DNA of 64,000 nt from Euclidia mi (GCA_944739405.2 OX123185.2:9607840-9671839); one strand, 5' to 3'; counted from the first letter of the stretch, positions 34,131 through 45,005 are shown. The notes: a model not told the origin generated them from the letters alone. Numbers and translations are program-made.

Positions 34131-35263
34131 TGCTCCTTTTCGTTGGCGTTGGTGGTGGTGGAGGTGGGCTTGGCAGATCCATCCCCTACAGTGGCCGTAG
34201 GAGGTTGGTCCGGTCCGAGCTGAGATTTCTTCTTCTTCTTCTTCTTTTTCTTCTTCGGCTGAGTGGGTGCCATGGAACCCTTCTCGGCCGGAGTGTTGGC
34301 TTTGGCCATAAGTGTGGTCGGAGCTGAGTCTCCGACTTGGTTGGGGTGAGCGACCAATTGCGGTGGGCCGGTCCTAGTCACAAGACCAGTCTTCCGACCG
34401 CGAACCTCCCGCTTGAAGATGGGGCAAGCAGGACTGCTGGCTGTGTAGGCTCCCTGACAATTGCCGCAGGTAGGAGGCTGGTCCTTGGGACGTGGACAGT
34501 CTGCAGCGTGATGACCGCCACCACATCGCACACAAGCAAGGGGCCTGTGGCAGTTGTGGGAGCTGTGGCGGAATCCCTGGCAACGGTGGCATTGTGATGG
34601 GCCTTTCTTGTCCCTCCATGGCTCCACGGTGACTCCAGGCATCAGGAGAACTTCGTTCACCGCATAAGCGGCTTTGGTGGCTTGGGGAGTTTTGTCCACC
34701 TCTGCGAAGAAAATGCACCCTGGTCTGCCTGTTCGGGCCCGGATGTGCCTACTGTACCTGACCGGTACTCCCTTGTCGGTCAGGTCTTTCGTTATTTCCT
34801 CCGCAGGGGTGTCCGGCGGTCCGCGGGTCGGATCAGTGGTGGTGACAGTTGGTGTGTCACCGTGATCCTTTCCTACCCTTTGGGTGATGAGCACCCGCTC
34901 CGGCGTAAGCGCCAGTTGGGGTAGTGTGGTGGTGGTGGTGGTGGTAGTGGTCAGGCCGGTGGTCACCGTGGTGGTAGTGGCGACAGTGTCCGGTCCGGTG
35001 AAGATGTCCGGGAACACGGCCTGGACAACTTGAATGGTTTTGTAGTCGTTGGGAGTGAGCTCCTCCTTCCTCCTCTCCCCCAGCAGGACATCCATCGCCC
35101 GGAAGTAGGCCTCGACCCAGCGCTGCAGGCCCCGCGTGATGCCACCCTTCGCACGAAGGGCGTCGGAAGCACGAAGGTCGCCTTCGTGTTCCGCACGCCT
35201 GGTCTGCAGCTCCGGGGCGGTATTAACCTCCATTTCGGTCGTTCGCTGGTGCTGTTCCGCCAT
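33968..35263 (-). CDS. jockey Gag-like nucleic-acid-binding protein, 3' end altered
   Basis: ATG at 35263, 431 codons. After a Thr-rich linker comes an RRM-like segment (GVPVRYSRHIRARTGRPGC) and three zinc knuckles: CHRCQGFRHSSHNC, CVRCGGGHHAADC and CGNCQGAYTASSPAC. A lysine run follows. Such Gag proteins bind LINE RNA and guide it to chromosome ends or the nucleus. Past NANEKEQLAALL the frame enters RT-linker DNA out of phase, so the last ~55 residues are an artefact of the internal deletion. Confidence 0.8.
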   Translation of the reverse strand: MAEQHQRTTEMEVNTAPELQTRRAEHEGDLRASDALRAKGGITRGLQRWVEAYFRAMDVLLGERRKEELTPNDYKTIQVVQAVFPDIFTGPDTVATTTTVTTGLTTTTTTTTTLPQLALTPERVLITQRVGKDHGDTPTVTTTDPTRGPPDTPAEEITKDLTDKGVPVRYSRHIRARTGRPGCIFFAEVDKTPQATKAAYAVNEVLLMPGVTVEPWRDKKGPSQCHRCQGFRHSSHNCHRPLACVRCGGGHHAADCPRPKDQPPTCGNCQGAYTASSPACPIFKREVRGRKTGLVTRTGPPQLVAHPNQVGDSAPTTLMAKANTPAEKGSMAPTQPKKKKKKKKKKSQLGPDQPPTATVGDGSAKPTSTTTNANEKEQLAALLSPPRNSPALFRPRFEHPRAPRPTPRGGHPYPPRYGSCSWKSAMPRRPG

Positions 35264-35607
35264 CCCGGGGTAGTGTCGTCACGCGGCGCCTAAGCGTGGT
35301 GGCTGGATGCCAGTCACCGCGCAGTCGGGAATCGGGGCTTGGCGCTGGTGCCAGACCGACCCCTCCCACACGGCAAGGGCACCACCACGCCGGAAATCAA
35401 GTTGGCGGCACTCCCCGCACAATTCCGTTGCGACAGTACCGGGCGCAAACAGTATTAATTTTATAATAAAATTATAGTGTTTCGCTATTACGCCACACGT
35501 AAACAAAGGCGCCCGAACGTTGGCGAGCGAGCGAGCCGTGTGAAGTGGGCGGACGATGTCAGCGACGACGTTACACGGTACTTCGACTAATTGCATTTAT
35601 GACGTCT

Positions 35608-35730
35608 CTTATTTAAAGGCATAAATACCTCTCTTATTTTCCTACGTTTCTACCGGATTGCAACCGTTGTGGTCGCGGAGGGACTGATGTCAGCTCAGCG
35701 CTAACAGAGGAATTTATGCCTTTAAATAAG
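35608..35730. mobile_element. 123 bp foldback element
   Basis: Arms 35608-35632 and 35706-35730 are reverse complements at 24 of 25 positions, starting CTTATTTAAAGGCATAAAT. The 73 bp loop includes TGGTCGCGGAGGGACTG, a word also found at 45464-45480. It lies 15 bp outside the jockey 5' end. No coding sequence. MITE-like. Confidence 0.75.
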
Positions 35731-35739
35731 TAAATTATC

Positions 35740-36165
35740 GCGACTAAGACCCGTTAAATAATATTGTATGATGTATTCAAATTGTAAAAGTTTAAAATCG
35801 ACAATTATAGTTATTCTTAAAAGTGACTAAATCTCACTGTTACTCTGAAATTACATTGCAAAGTCAATGTATTTTGATCTAAATAATATTTATAGGCTAC
35901 TGCGTGAGTTTAAGTAATTTCGTACATACACATAGGTAACAGGAAACTTGAATCGATTGGAATTCTTATAATAGAAATTAGGTTGGAACACATGACGGAA
36001 CCGAATAATAGGCTTGTGTTCACTAAGAATAAATCGGTTTGATTGTAGTATCTAAAGATGCATTATTATTATTGGTAGATGTTAATGAAGTTAAATATGT
36101 ATCATATTAAGTTAAGATTAATGATAATAATAAAAAACAAACAAAACAACAATGATAACAATAAT
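35740..36165. other. AT-rich, nothing recognised
   Basis: No open frame, RNA or repeat family is recognised, apart from short AAT/ATT runs near 36065 and 36160. Confidence 0.5.
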
Positions 36166-36169
36166 AATA

Positions 36170-36535
36170 ACTATGTACTGGGATCGATCTATCATCACCG
36201 ATAGGACTATCGTGGGTAACAAGCCCGATATTGTGGTGAAAGATCGATCAGAACGCCTTGCAATGATCGTTGACGTTACTATTCCCCATGACGAGAATCT
36301 CGTGAAAGCCGAAAAAGACAAGGAAATCAAATATTTGGACCTGGCTCACGAGATTGTCGACATGTGGGATGTGAACTCTGCAATCATTGTACCAATAGTC
36401 GTGTCAGTTAATGGTCTCATTGCCAAGAGCCTCGACCACCATCTCAAGAGGCTCTCGTTAGACGGCCGGATCAAGTTCTCCATACAGAAGGCAGTATTGT
36501 TGGACACGACGTGTAATTTAATGCTTATTTATTGA
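36170..36535 (+). pseudogene. Retroelement C-terminal fragment (PD-D type nuclease-like)
   Basis: The frame encodes MYWDRSIITDRTIVGNKPDI, then RLAMIVDVTIPHDENL, KYLDLAHEIVDMW and VVSVNGLIAKSLDHHLKRL. I recognise this as a C-terminal segment found in LINE-type reverse transcriptase proteins of insects. The KPDIVV...IVDVTIP pattern resembles a PD-(D/E)xK fold. It lacks the RT. Upstream codons are unrelated AT-rich sequence, so the apparent ATG at 36152 is accidental. Confidence 0.55.
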
Positions 36536-37079
36536 ACATTATTCTGAATCGCTACTTAAAAAATCAAATGATGAATTTTCGGATTCGCTGCTCTCACCAA
36601 GGTTAATTATGATTTCTGACTCCATGTCAAAATGTCGATAGTATTTTTCTTCTTTCTTTTGTACATTTCGACAAGTATTACCCCACAGCCCTTCATTAAT
36701 TTGACCATCAATTTGACTTAAACGTTCATTTATGAGTTTCATTATTTCCGTCACACTTTGGTCGACATTATGTGAAGCAATATATTTTTTTAAATGTCCC
36801 CACACATTTTGTATGGGGTTTTGTTCAGGATGACATGGTGGCAATCGAAGAACTTTTATGCCATATGGGTGAAATATGTCGTCAATCTTGTAACAGATAT
36901 ATTTTCTTTATTTTTTTTAATCAAATCATACAATTCATTTTTTTTTCATATCTTGATTAAAAGCTATATTTTTTTCTGTCAACCATCTCTGCATTGTAGC
37001 CTAATGGAAGGAAAGAGGAACCCACCACGCACCCTCGGATTGACCACCCCAACTATTGCAATAGAAAAAGGTTGACAAT

Positions 37080-37830
37080 ACCGAACTCCTCTAAAAGGAT
37101 AAGGGATATAGGAATGGCATGGGTTCCAGGAAGATACCTGACTTGCAGTATCCCGCTGTATGCGCCGACTATTCTTCGACACGTGTTTCGCCACGAGGCA
37201 TCCTCAGGAGCGATGGGCAACGACTGAGCGCTTTCCTACGGTGAGCGTGTCTTATAAACGATTGTACTTTCTAATTCCCTCCGCCGCTTGACTGATGCGC
37301 GTCATTATGACGGTATGCGAATATATTCAGCAATGGGGACCCGTTATAGTTGGTTTGATCGTTCAGTAATGTATTCTTGCCCCCTTTAAAATTTCTAATT
37401 GTTCCAATACGCACATTCTGATACCCTTTTGACAAGTGTGTATGACGTTAAATGAATGTCCGCTATTTAGACTATGGCCCGTTTGAAGTAAATGTTCGGC
37501 AAAATGAGACTTTTCTGGCTGGTTGTTTCTAAACGCCGCTAAATGTTCTTTGTATCTCAGCTCAAAACTTCGACCCGTCTGTCCTATGTACTTATTTTGA
37601 CATTGGTCGCATGTTAAGCAGTAAATACCGGACTTTTTATTCTTGCATACTTTATCTTTACCATTGCAAATAAATTTTAACGTTTTGTAAGGTTTATAGG
37701 CTGATCTGATACCGTTCCTTCTCAGTACACGCGCCATACGGTCAGTTATACTTCCAAAATAGGTAAGAACAGCAGTATTATTTATAGGTTCTTTTATGGA
37801 GGCCTTCTTTCTTCCTTCTGTAAGTAGTAC
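37080..37830 (-). pseudogene. Penelope-like element: RT tail + GIY-YIG endonuclease
   Basis: The minus strand encodes KEPINNTAVLTYFG, MARVLRRNGIRS and then a GIY-YIG nuclease: SGIYCLTCDQCQNKYIGQTG, then RSFELRYKEHLAAF, with the C-x2-C/H-type linker of Penelope elements and a following HFAEHLLQTGHS. The open part is 37363-37737 (124 codons). Below 37363 lies a non-coding tail with CACGTGTTTCGCCACGAGGC. The RT core is missing, so it is a 5' truncation. Confidence 0.85.
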
Positions 37831-37929
37831 TCGTTATTGAAAATCTGCTGGAAAGAAATATAATACACCCAGAACAGATTAAGAACATTTTGAAATGTTG
37901 AATAGTGGAACATATAACATCAACGTTAA

Positions 37930-37933
<4 letters not shown>

Positions 37934-38005
<72 letters not shown>
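37934..38005. repeat. (TA)n microsatellite at the LINE tail
   Basis: 72 bp of pure TA dinucleotides directly next to the left target duplication, so it occupies the place of the LINE's 3' tail. Confidence 0.97.
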
Positions 38006-38008
<3 letters not shown>

Positions 38009-38486
38009 TATAATATAAAGTTAATATATTGATATGTATATATCAGATTGAAACGTAACATAAACGTAAAATAAATATATACAGAAAAAACAATTTAGAG
38101 CGCGACATGAAATTCATCCACATCGCCGTCAACTGGCAGCGTGCCCAGAACGCTGGTAGCGTTGCCACGTTGTATGGCGATACTTACCTTCTGGGCCAAA
38201 TACAACCCAGCCTTCTGGTCACGCGAGGCGTCGACAAGTCTCTTTGCGAGGTCTCTAAAAAGAAATCTCGCACTTGGACCCCATGGCCCTAACGTTTCGA
38301 CCCCAAACGGTTCAAATACGTAATCCCCTACTAGGTTTACGTATTTGCGCCGTTGAGGGTTTCCGCTGTAGCAGCAGCAGCGCCCGCACAACCGGCTGTG
38401 CTAGGAAGATGTGATGGCGCGAGGGTATCGACACACGTTGCGTCCCATACCAAAGGCCTACCCAACTTCCATGGCAGTAAAGACAT
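37934..38486 (-). mobile_element. LINE (restriction-like endonuclease type), 5' truncated, with TSD
   Basis: Coding 38486-38095 with LLPWKLGRPLVWDATCVDT, VGDYVFEPFGVETLGPWG and VSIAIQRGNATSVLGTL, homologous to the end of the element at 860-2588 but with a frameshift near 38350. The minus-strand 3' end runs into a (TA)n array (37934-38005). The 12 bp AACGTTAAAGTT lies on both sides, at 37922-37933 and 38487-38498: a clear target site duplication from target-primed reverse transcription. Inserted in the DDE transposase gene. Confidence 0.85.
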
Positions 38487-38799
38487 AACGTTAAAGTTGT
38501 CTAATTCTAACTTCTTTAAACGTTTTTTACGGTCTTTCTGCGGAGATTTTAATTTAGAGTCAGATTCTTTTCCTTCAGCCAATATATTAGTAATTGTTCT
38601 CTCTGATAAGAATGTCCCACTAACATTGCTGTTCTTTTCCGTACGCTATTAAAATGTTCACTTAATTTCGATATTAAAATTGGACTTTCAATGCAAACTG
38701 GATCACTTACTAGTTCCAATATATCTCTCGCATCTATTTTCAGAAATTCGTATACCTTAGCAATGGTTTCTCGAGTCTAAAACAATAATACGTTAACGT

Positions 38800-39183
38800 C
38801 AACAAGGATAATTTTTTTCGTATATAGAATCATAGTAAATATTAATTACATCTAAATTTAAAAAATATTTACCTGACTCCTTTAACATTTTCTCCGTGAA
38901 GAACTAGACATTTTCGTAAACGACTGTACCCGTAAGAAAAAGCGATAAGAACACAAGATGTGCTCGGATGGCGACTGCCGCGTCACTGCCACACAAATGA
39001 AAGTTGTATATTTACAAGCCCACGCACACATAGGGCCGCGCGCACAACTGAGTTGAACTATCTTTACACGGGGTACACCAGACCAGACGTCTTTCAAGAT
39101 TTGTTTTGTGCAATGAGGTAATAAACTATGGAGTGGCCATATTATACATATATAAAAAAATATTTTATAAAAATATAATTATA
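38800..39183. other. Flank of the DDE element, unassigned
   Basis: Contains the likely N-terminal exon or terminal region of the transposon on the minus strand. No terminal inverted repeat could be fixed. Confidence 0.3.
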
Positions 39184-39450
39184 CGACTGCCTCGTTGGTC
39201 TCGCGGCATAAATGTGCGCGTGGGCTTGGGAGGTCTCGGGTTAGATTTCCGGGTCGGGCAAAGTGTTACTGGGTTTTTCCGAATTCTCAGTAGCAGCACG
39301 GAGTCTGGTAATGTGCCCGGTACGGCAATAGGCTCGCCCCCTATTACGTGGGACTTAAGAATTCATGGCGAAATGTGGGTGTAATATTACACCTCTGCCT
39401 ACCCCTTCGGGGATACAGGCGTGAGTCTATAAAAATAAAATAAAATAGAG
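39184..39450 (+). mobile_element. SINE family A, best copy
   Basis: A tRNA-like head (CTCGTTGGTCTCGCGGC as A-box region, GGTTAGATTTCC at 39239-39250 as a mutated B box) is followed by a conserved body (TTACTGGGTTTTTCCGAATT, CTATTACGTGGGA, CCCCTTCGGGGATACAGGCG) and an A-rich tail. RNA polymerase III would start here. Copies: 4800, 40556, 49697 and 53617. Confidence 0.8.
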
Positions 39451-40555
39451 AATTAAAAATAGAAATCGACATAAATCCCCGAAACATAGTCTTGTCTCGT
39501 TTTGTCTTAGTGATATCTCTGTAAGAAAAAAGAGATACCCATCTTTTACTGAATTCACTCATCATGGCAATATTTTAATAGAAATGTCAATTGTGCCCGT
39601 GTCGCTATATTCTTTGCCGAGATTTGTGACACATCTGCTGTAGAATTGTTGTTTGTTCAACATACATTTTTTGTCTTTGTGTTTAAATATGTCTAAAACC
39701 AGATTTATCAGTACTTCAGGCTTTGCTAGGGATGTTAAAATCATGCCTACGTGCTGAATTAAACTGTGCAGTGCAAGATAAAGCCATATTCAAAATATTT
39801 TTAATGTAATATAATAATTAAATATTTGTGATACGATATTCTGTCAGTATTATCTTTCACTTTTGAATTGTTTGTGCACCATTGAACTACACAAGTCGAC
39901 GTATTTTTGGTAAATCTATTGTTTGTGTACTTGTTCTACAGCGTTTGTGTGCATGGCTAGTGTAATTATAGAGTCATGCCATGAACCTGCCAATTTTTTG
40001 GCTTCAGTCGTAACGTAGGACGTGCTGTATCTACCTGTTTTTACTTGATCTGAGATCCTCTCATGGTATTTCTGTATGGTTGTGTGTTTGATAAAGATGA
40101 CACTGTATCAATATTGATTACCAGAGAACAAAATTAGTTACATGTTTATTACACACCCGTATTAGTATTTTGGAATAAACTTATCTGGCGTACGATTTAC
40201 AGTAATATCACTCTACAAAAATGTTTTGAAATCTACAATCATATGTTATTTACCTCTCACCGGCTCAATGTCAATATCGATTATATTCTGGAGTACAACC
40301 CAGACGGCCAACTCAGTAGGGCCTGTCTGTAGTACTCATAGGTCAATGGTTTTGTTTTGCACATCATTGACGTCAATTGACCGCCATGATGATTTACAGC
40401 GTTTTCGCGTCAAATTCAATTGAGCTTTTAAAAAGCCGTAATTAGTAATGTTGCTGATCGATTTTTGAACAAAAATTCAGCTATTTCGGTTTAACATCTA
40501 ATATAGGATCGAATGAACCGCTAATTACATTTAAGGACACAAACAAGCCTATTAT
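39451..40555. other. No gene recognised
   Basis: AT-rich. Short open frames on both strands have no family features, and no long repeat is seen. Confidence 0.4.
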
Positions 40556-40800
40556 ATAAACTCACACCTGTAATCCCCGAGGGGGCAGAGGTGTTATATT
40601 ACACCCACATTTTGCCATGAATTTTTTAGGTCCCACGTAATAGGGGGCGAGCCTATTGCCGTTACCGACCACATCACCAGACTCCATGCTGCTACTGAGA
40701 ATTCGGAAAAACCCAGTAACACTTTTGCCCGACACGGGAATCGAACCCGAGACCTCCGATCAGCAGTCGCATACGCTATCTACTGGACCACGGACGCAGT
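40556..40800 (-). mobile_element. SINE family A, full copy
   Basis: Reverse complement of the 39184 copy, with an intact inverted B box (GGGAATCGAACCCGAGAC) near 40736 and an A-box word CTATCTACTGGACCACGGAC. Confidence 0.8.
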
Positions 40801-41529
40801 CCATTGTTACCGAGACCGGCTCTGACAACAAGGATCTTGAATATAAATTACCAAATACAACAAAACTTTAAAATGGAATGAAAGTAATTGGATCACTAAT
40901 TTGTGAAAGTTGTTAACGAACGGAAGTTTGTGACAAGTTGACCATCCGACAAATAGACGGCCCGCAGAATCCAAAAGTAGAATCTGGGGATCGCGGGATC
41001 ATAGAAAAACGCCTCGATTACGGTCGAATTAAATTTGATTTGTCGCGAGAGGTGCCCTATCCGCCTCGCAGTCTAATGAGTTTCAAACTTTCCCCCTTGG
41101 TGAGATTAAGGGCAAAAATTGTGTGAACTTCAGCCCCCTCCGGTCTGTTGTGGATGTTGTTTGACATACATACATAATTTTTGACCGCCCGACAAGTTTT
41201 GCGTACCTCTACAGCTGTTTACATAAGTATGCTCGGCGGAATTAAAACTTGTGCACGCCATTACTAAGTTCGCGCCACTGACTTGGCTAACTGATACGCC
41301 ATTTTGTAGGATGTTTTAGATACCATTTTGATAACATGTCCTCTCATAGATAGAAAGAAAGTCAGAGTTGTAAGTACTTTATTACACATCAAAATGATAT
41401 TTTGCAACGCATTTATAAAGTGACTTAGTGCATCAAGTGCGGTCTATTCCTGGCAACCTTGGGATTGATTAGAATGACGCCAGTAGTTATTTGTCACAAT
41501 GTTTGAGTAATGTTGACTTTCTGTAAGTA
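40801..41529. other. No gene recognised
   Basis: A 62-codon frame at 40938-41126 has no family features. The rest is AT-rich. Confidence 0.4.
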
Positions 41530-42130
41530 TACATACATACATAGACTCACCCCTGATTCCCGGAGGGGTAGGCAGAGACTACGGAACGCCATTTGCAACG
41601 ATCCAGACATATCTCTCTTGCTTCATTCACTCCCATCAAATTCCTCATGCATGCTCTTCTATTTAGGGTACTTCTAACCTTTCCTGTTTTAAGGATGTCT
41701 CCAATCTGGTCAGAGAAAGTCCGTCTTGGTCTTCCCCTTCGTGCTGTCCAATTCACACTTGCTTTATATCTGCTTGGTCAGTCTTTCGTCATCCATCCTC
41801 TCCATGTGCCCAAACCACCTTAGCATTCCTTTCTTGATGCTTGTCACTACACCTTCTTTTACAACACTCCCTTATAACACAATTCTTTACTCTTTCATTC
41901 AAAGACACACCACACATACTACTCAGTGCTACCATTACTACAGCATTTATTCTATTTTCAAGTCTCTTCTGCCATACCCAACTTTCACTACCGTACATAA
42001 GTGTCGGTACTAACACCCTTCTGCACATAGCTAATCGTGCCTTTTTGGACACGTTTTGGTTGTTCAAAAACGCCTTAAGAGCTCCATTCACTCTATTACC
42101 TGCATTAACTCTTCTTTCAATATCTTATTC
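41530..42130 (-). pseudogene. RTE-type LINE, C-terminal relic
   Basis: The minus strand encodes MNGALKAFLNNQNVSKKARL, TLMYGSESWVWQKR and SMCGVSLNERV, then, after a frameshift, RGRPRRTFSDQIGDILKTGK and RRACMRNLMGV. It ends at a (CATA)n tail (41530-41543 on the plus strand). Same family as 22130-23292. RT core absent. Confidence 0.8.
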
Positions 42131-42899
42131 TTCACTTGTAAGTATGATAACTAATAATTACTGTCTCAGTCCATACTCATAATGCACACATATCGTAAGC
42201 TCTGAACTTTGTACTGATTACATTATAATAGTTGTTTTTGGTCCGGAGAAGCACTCCCATCAAAATACATAATAGAAGTAAATTACAAATATTCGTACCC
42301 TTGAGTTTCATTCAACAAGAGATAAGATTGCGAAGGTTAAAGTTCCAAACATCTCTAGGGGAATCTTACACACCTATTTCTCCAGTCCCAATTTGTAAAA
42401 GCTAAGCTTCCACAGCGAGTTATAAAAACGTGCCTTTGAAAATTGTCTAATATTGACAAAACTAAACTACAAATCGACCTTCATCCTCAAAATTATGAGT
42501 GAACTTAAATCACTGTATCTCAACGGACCATCGCTACACCAAGACACTTCTACTTGACATCAGTTTTATTATAAGCCATTAGTCATCGCCCGTACCTGGC
42601 CATTCATTTGTACGAAGGGCCGAGGGCCAATAACAGTACATCACGGGCGCTCTTGCGGTAACCATAGTTGTATCTTAGCTCAACGAGGCGTATATCACGT
42701 TGGGGCTACGTACTGAATCATTGCTGATGACTACTCATTTATTTTGAGCTTGCTGGACGGTTGACATTTTCAACTATATAGATATTAATTTGTTTAGAAA
42801 TGAGATTGTTGGACTGTTATATATTGCGACCCTATTTCTGTACTAATTTAGTTTAGATTAATATTTGTCTTTAGATACCTTTAAATCTTTAATAAATCA
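42131..42899. other. No gene recognised
   Basis: Mixed AT-rich sequence with a slightly GC-richer stretch at 42580-42720 that may be an old SINE. No supported call. Confidence 0.35.
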
Positions 42900-42992
42900 A
42901 TCAACCATCTAACTACCAGGGATGCTGAAGACCGTGCGAAGTGGAAAAGATACAGCCGGAAAGCGCTAGATGATGATGATGATGATGATGAC
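42900..42992 (+). mobile_element. RTE-type LINE 3' stub with (GAT)n tail
   Basis: The codons read DAEDRAKWKRYSRKALDD and run into a GAT repeat (42968-42991). This is the last part of an RTE-type ORF with its usual microsatellite end, truncated to under 100 bp. Confidence 0.7.
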
Positions 42993-43317
42993 CTTTAAAC
43001 CTTTAATTTATACAAAGTGTCTCAGTCCTATAATTGTTTAAAACGTATATTTAGTTCTTTTCGTCTGCGCCATTGATAACTTGCAGTAATTATAATATAA
43101 AAATTGTATCTCGGGACAATACGGTCATCTAAACATCTTGTGCACATTGTTATTGATTGCCTAAAATATGGCAAGCGAATAGAATAACATGATTTTTTAC
43201 TATCAGTACAGAGTAGCTACGGCCAAAGTTATGATTCGATTTTCACCCAGAATAAACCTTTTTGTGATAAGCATAAGACTTGTCCTATGATTAAGTATTT
43301 TTTCTGCACTATCATCA

Positions 43318-43645
43318 TTATCCTCCCTGCGTTATCCCAGTTTCAATCTGGAGTCCAATTTATAGTCTAACCGGAATTGGCGGAATATTGGCTTTTCCAC
43401 GGAGCGACTGCCTGTCTGACCTCCGCAACCCGAAGGGATAGCGATATTCCATGGTTTAGACTAGTATCAGTTTATTTAGAAGGTACCGACGCCCTGTAAC
43501 GACTGTCAAAGATCTTCATTACAATTGGGACCGACGGCTTAACGTGCTTTCCGAGGCACGAGACAAGCGATCATTAACAATTGATTACGAACATAACTCC
43601 GAAAAGTCAGTGGTGCGCGCCGTGCATTCGAACCTTTCAATGTGT
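43318..43645 (-). mobile_element. SINE family B, near-full copy
   Basis: Reverse complement of the 53127-53500 SINE: CCTCCCTGCGTTATCCCAGT, GACCTCCGCAACCCGAAGGG, GGGACCGACGGCTTAACGTG, and an inverted B-box remnant GTGCATTCGAACC near 43620. The outer head is missing. Confidence 0.75.
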
Positions 43646-44097
43646 AATTTTTCTGCTCTATATATTTAGAAATAAACATTAGTTTTTATTAGTTACCTGA
43701 TCGCCGTAGTCAAGTTGTGTCCGAAAATTATGCACCTGTAATATATATTTCTTTACATGATCTACTTCATAGCACACAACACTGGACGCAAATTGCAGTT
43801 TACAGAGAACGCTAATAAACCAATAACAGAACAGTTTATTCAAACATTTTTTGTGTATGTTAATGTTTATTTACTCTCGTAAACGCTATTGGAAACACGT
43901 GCACTGTGAAAACGTTCCAGTGCAAAACTGTAACTGTTTATTGTCTGTTCAGAAACTTTCTACAAACGTTCGCAAAATACAATTTCATGCAAATTATCTT
44001 TTTACAACGTCTGTAAACAGATTTCGTTTTAAGATGCGTATCTTTATTTCTATATTTTGAATTGGTGATGAATTTTGTTTTCGTATCAGTATGTAAA
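43646..44097. other. No gene recognised
   Basis: AT-rich. A 69-codon frame (43851-44060) lacks family features. Confidence 0.4.
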
Positions 44098-44420
44098 AAG
44101 TCGCGATAGCTGAGTGTAGATACCGACAGACTGCTACTCAGTTCTCGGGTTCGAATCTACAGCACGCACCAATGACTTTTCGAAGTTAAGTGCGTATTAA
44201 ATTGTTAATTATCGCTTGCTTATCGGTGAAGGAAAACATCGTGAGGAAACCTGTCTGAGAGTTCTCCATAATATTCTTGAAAGACATGTGAAGTCTGCGA
44301 ACCGGCATTTGGCCAGCGTGGCGAACTATGACCTTACCCTTTTCATAGAGAGAAGAGCCCCGTGCCCAGAAGTGGGACAGTATATATATAAGCCTGATGA
44401 TGATGATGATCAGTATGTGG
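44098..44420 (+). mobile_element. tRNA-derived SINE with family B head and (GAT)n tail (family E)
   Basis: The head GCGATAGCTGAGTGTAGATA plus the B box GGGTTCGAATCTAC is that of family B. The body AAGGAAAACATCGTGAGGAA, GGCCAGCGTGGCGAACTATG and GAAGTGGGACAGTATA and the (GAT)n end (44395-44412) are those of another SINE. The shared head suggests exchange of 3' parts between SINE families. The GAT tail matches that of RTE LINEs, the likely helper. Confidence 0.75.
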
Positions 44421-44755
44421 CTCAGACTTCAAAGTGAATAAAATTTCAAAATCTTGTCTCAAGACAAGTATGATTAATATAAGTCAAGCGATCTCCTAGG
44501 TGTTGCAAGTCATCATCATCGAGCTCACATCCTCCTGTTTGCCATACTGATTCTTTACTCTTATTAATTCTTGCGAGGAAGCAGTGGCTTGTGTATGTTG
44601 CCTTAACATTCCTTCCGTGCTGATACAAGAAGAGTGATGTGATTTATGAACCAAGAGCTACGAATCTTGATCATCATTCCCAGGAACGCTTGGTTGCTTG
44701 CTACTAAAATCGATAAAAATACAGAACAACACTATTTGTGAGTCTTTCTGACCAT
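44421..44755. other. No gene recognised
   Basis: No supported feature; contains short ATC/GAT runs near 44510. Confidence 0.4.
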
Positions 44756-45005
44756 ATCATCATCGTCATCAGCCTTTAACAGTTATCTGCTGGACTAGGC
44801 CTCTCCTTTAAAAGGAGGAATTGGCCTACAATAACAAGCTGGCCAAACGGGTTGGTATAGGGTTTGTATCAAGTTTTCCTTCTCTTACAGTGCTGTTCTC
44901 TGCATGATATGCTCCCTCTGTCGGCTCTTACGACACTCATGGGATGATATGAGGTAGTGACATTCCGTATTCTTAATCCATCACAACACGGACGACACAC
45001 CTCTT
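44756..45005 (-). mobile_element. SINE/LINE-derived repeat F with (GAT)n tail
   Basis: Starts on the plus strand with ATCATCATCGTCATC (a reversed GAT tail), then TGGACTAGGCCTCTCCTTT, AGGAGGAATTGGCCTACAAT and TCGGCTCTTACGACACTCAT. The copy at 49964-50205 is very similar, and diverged pieces lie at 7505-7640 (with mirror at 12900-13020), 48785-48965 and 51855-51900. Confidence 0.7.

Larger units (their letters stand above)
31975..35593 (-). mobile_element. jockey element lacking its endonuclease
   Basis: GC-rich non-LTR retrotransposon on the minus strand: 5' UTR (about 35593-35264), gag (35263-33968), RT (about 34130-32250) and 3' UTR to about 31975. Gag runs straight into the RT linker with no room for the APE endonuclease that jockey ORF2 should start with. 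It is therefore an internally deleted derivative that kept both ends. Confidence 0.8.
36539..38782 (-). pseudogene. DDE transposase torn apart by two insertions
   Basis: The N-terminal part (38782-38487) follows a TTGTTTTAG acceptor and reads TRETIAKVYEFLKIDARDIL, then in another frame ERTITNILAEGKESDSKLKS and PQKDRKKRLKKLELDNFNV. It resumes at 37921-37840 (DVICSTIQHF) and again at 36990-36539: MQRWLTEKNIAF, KNELYDLIKKNK, then MPPCHPEQNPIQNVWGHLKK and an acidic Ser/Glu tail. The order and the LDxFN word match the transposase at 7668-8888. In the last catalytic motif the Glu (NPIE) is Gln (NPIQ), so the site is dead. A Penelope-like fragment and a LINE separate the parts. Confidence 0.7.
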
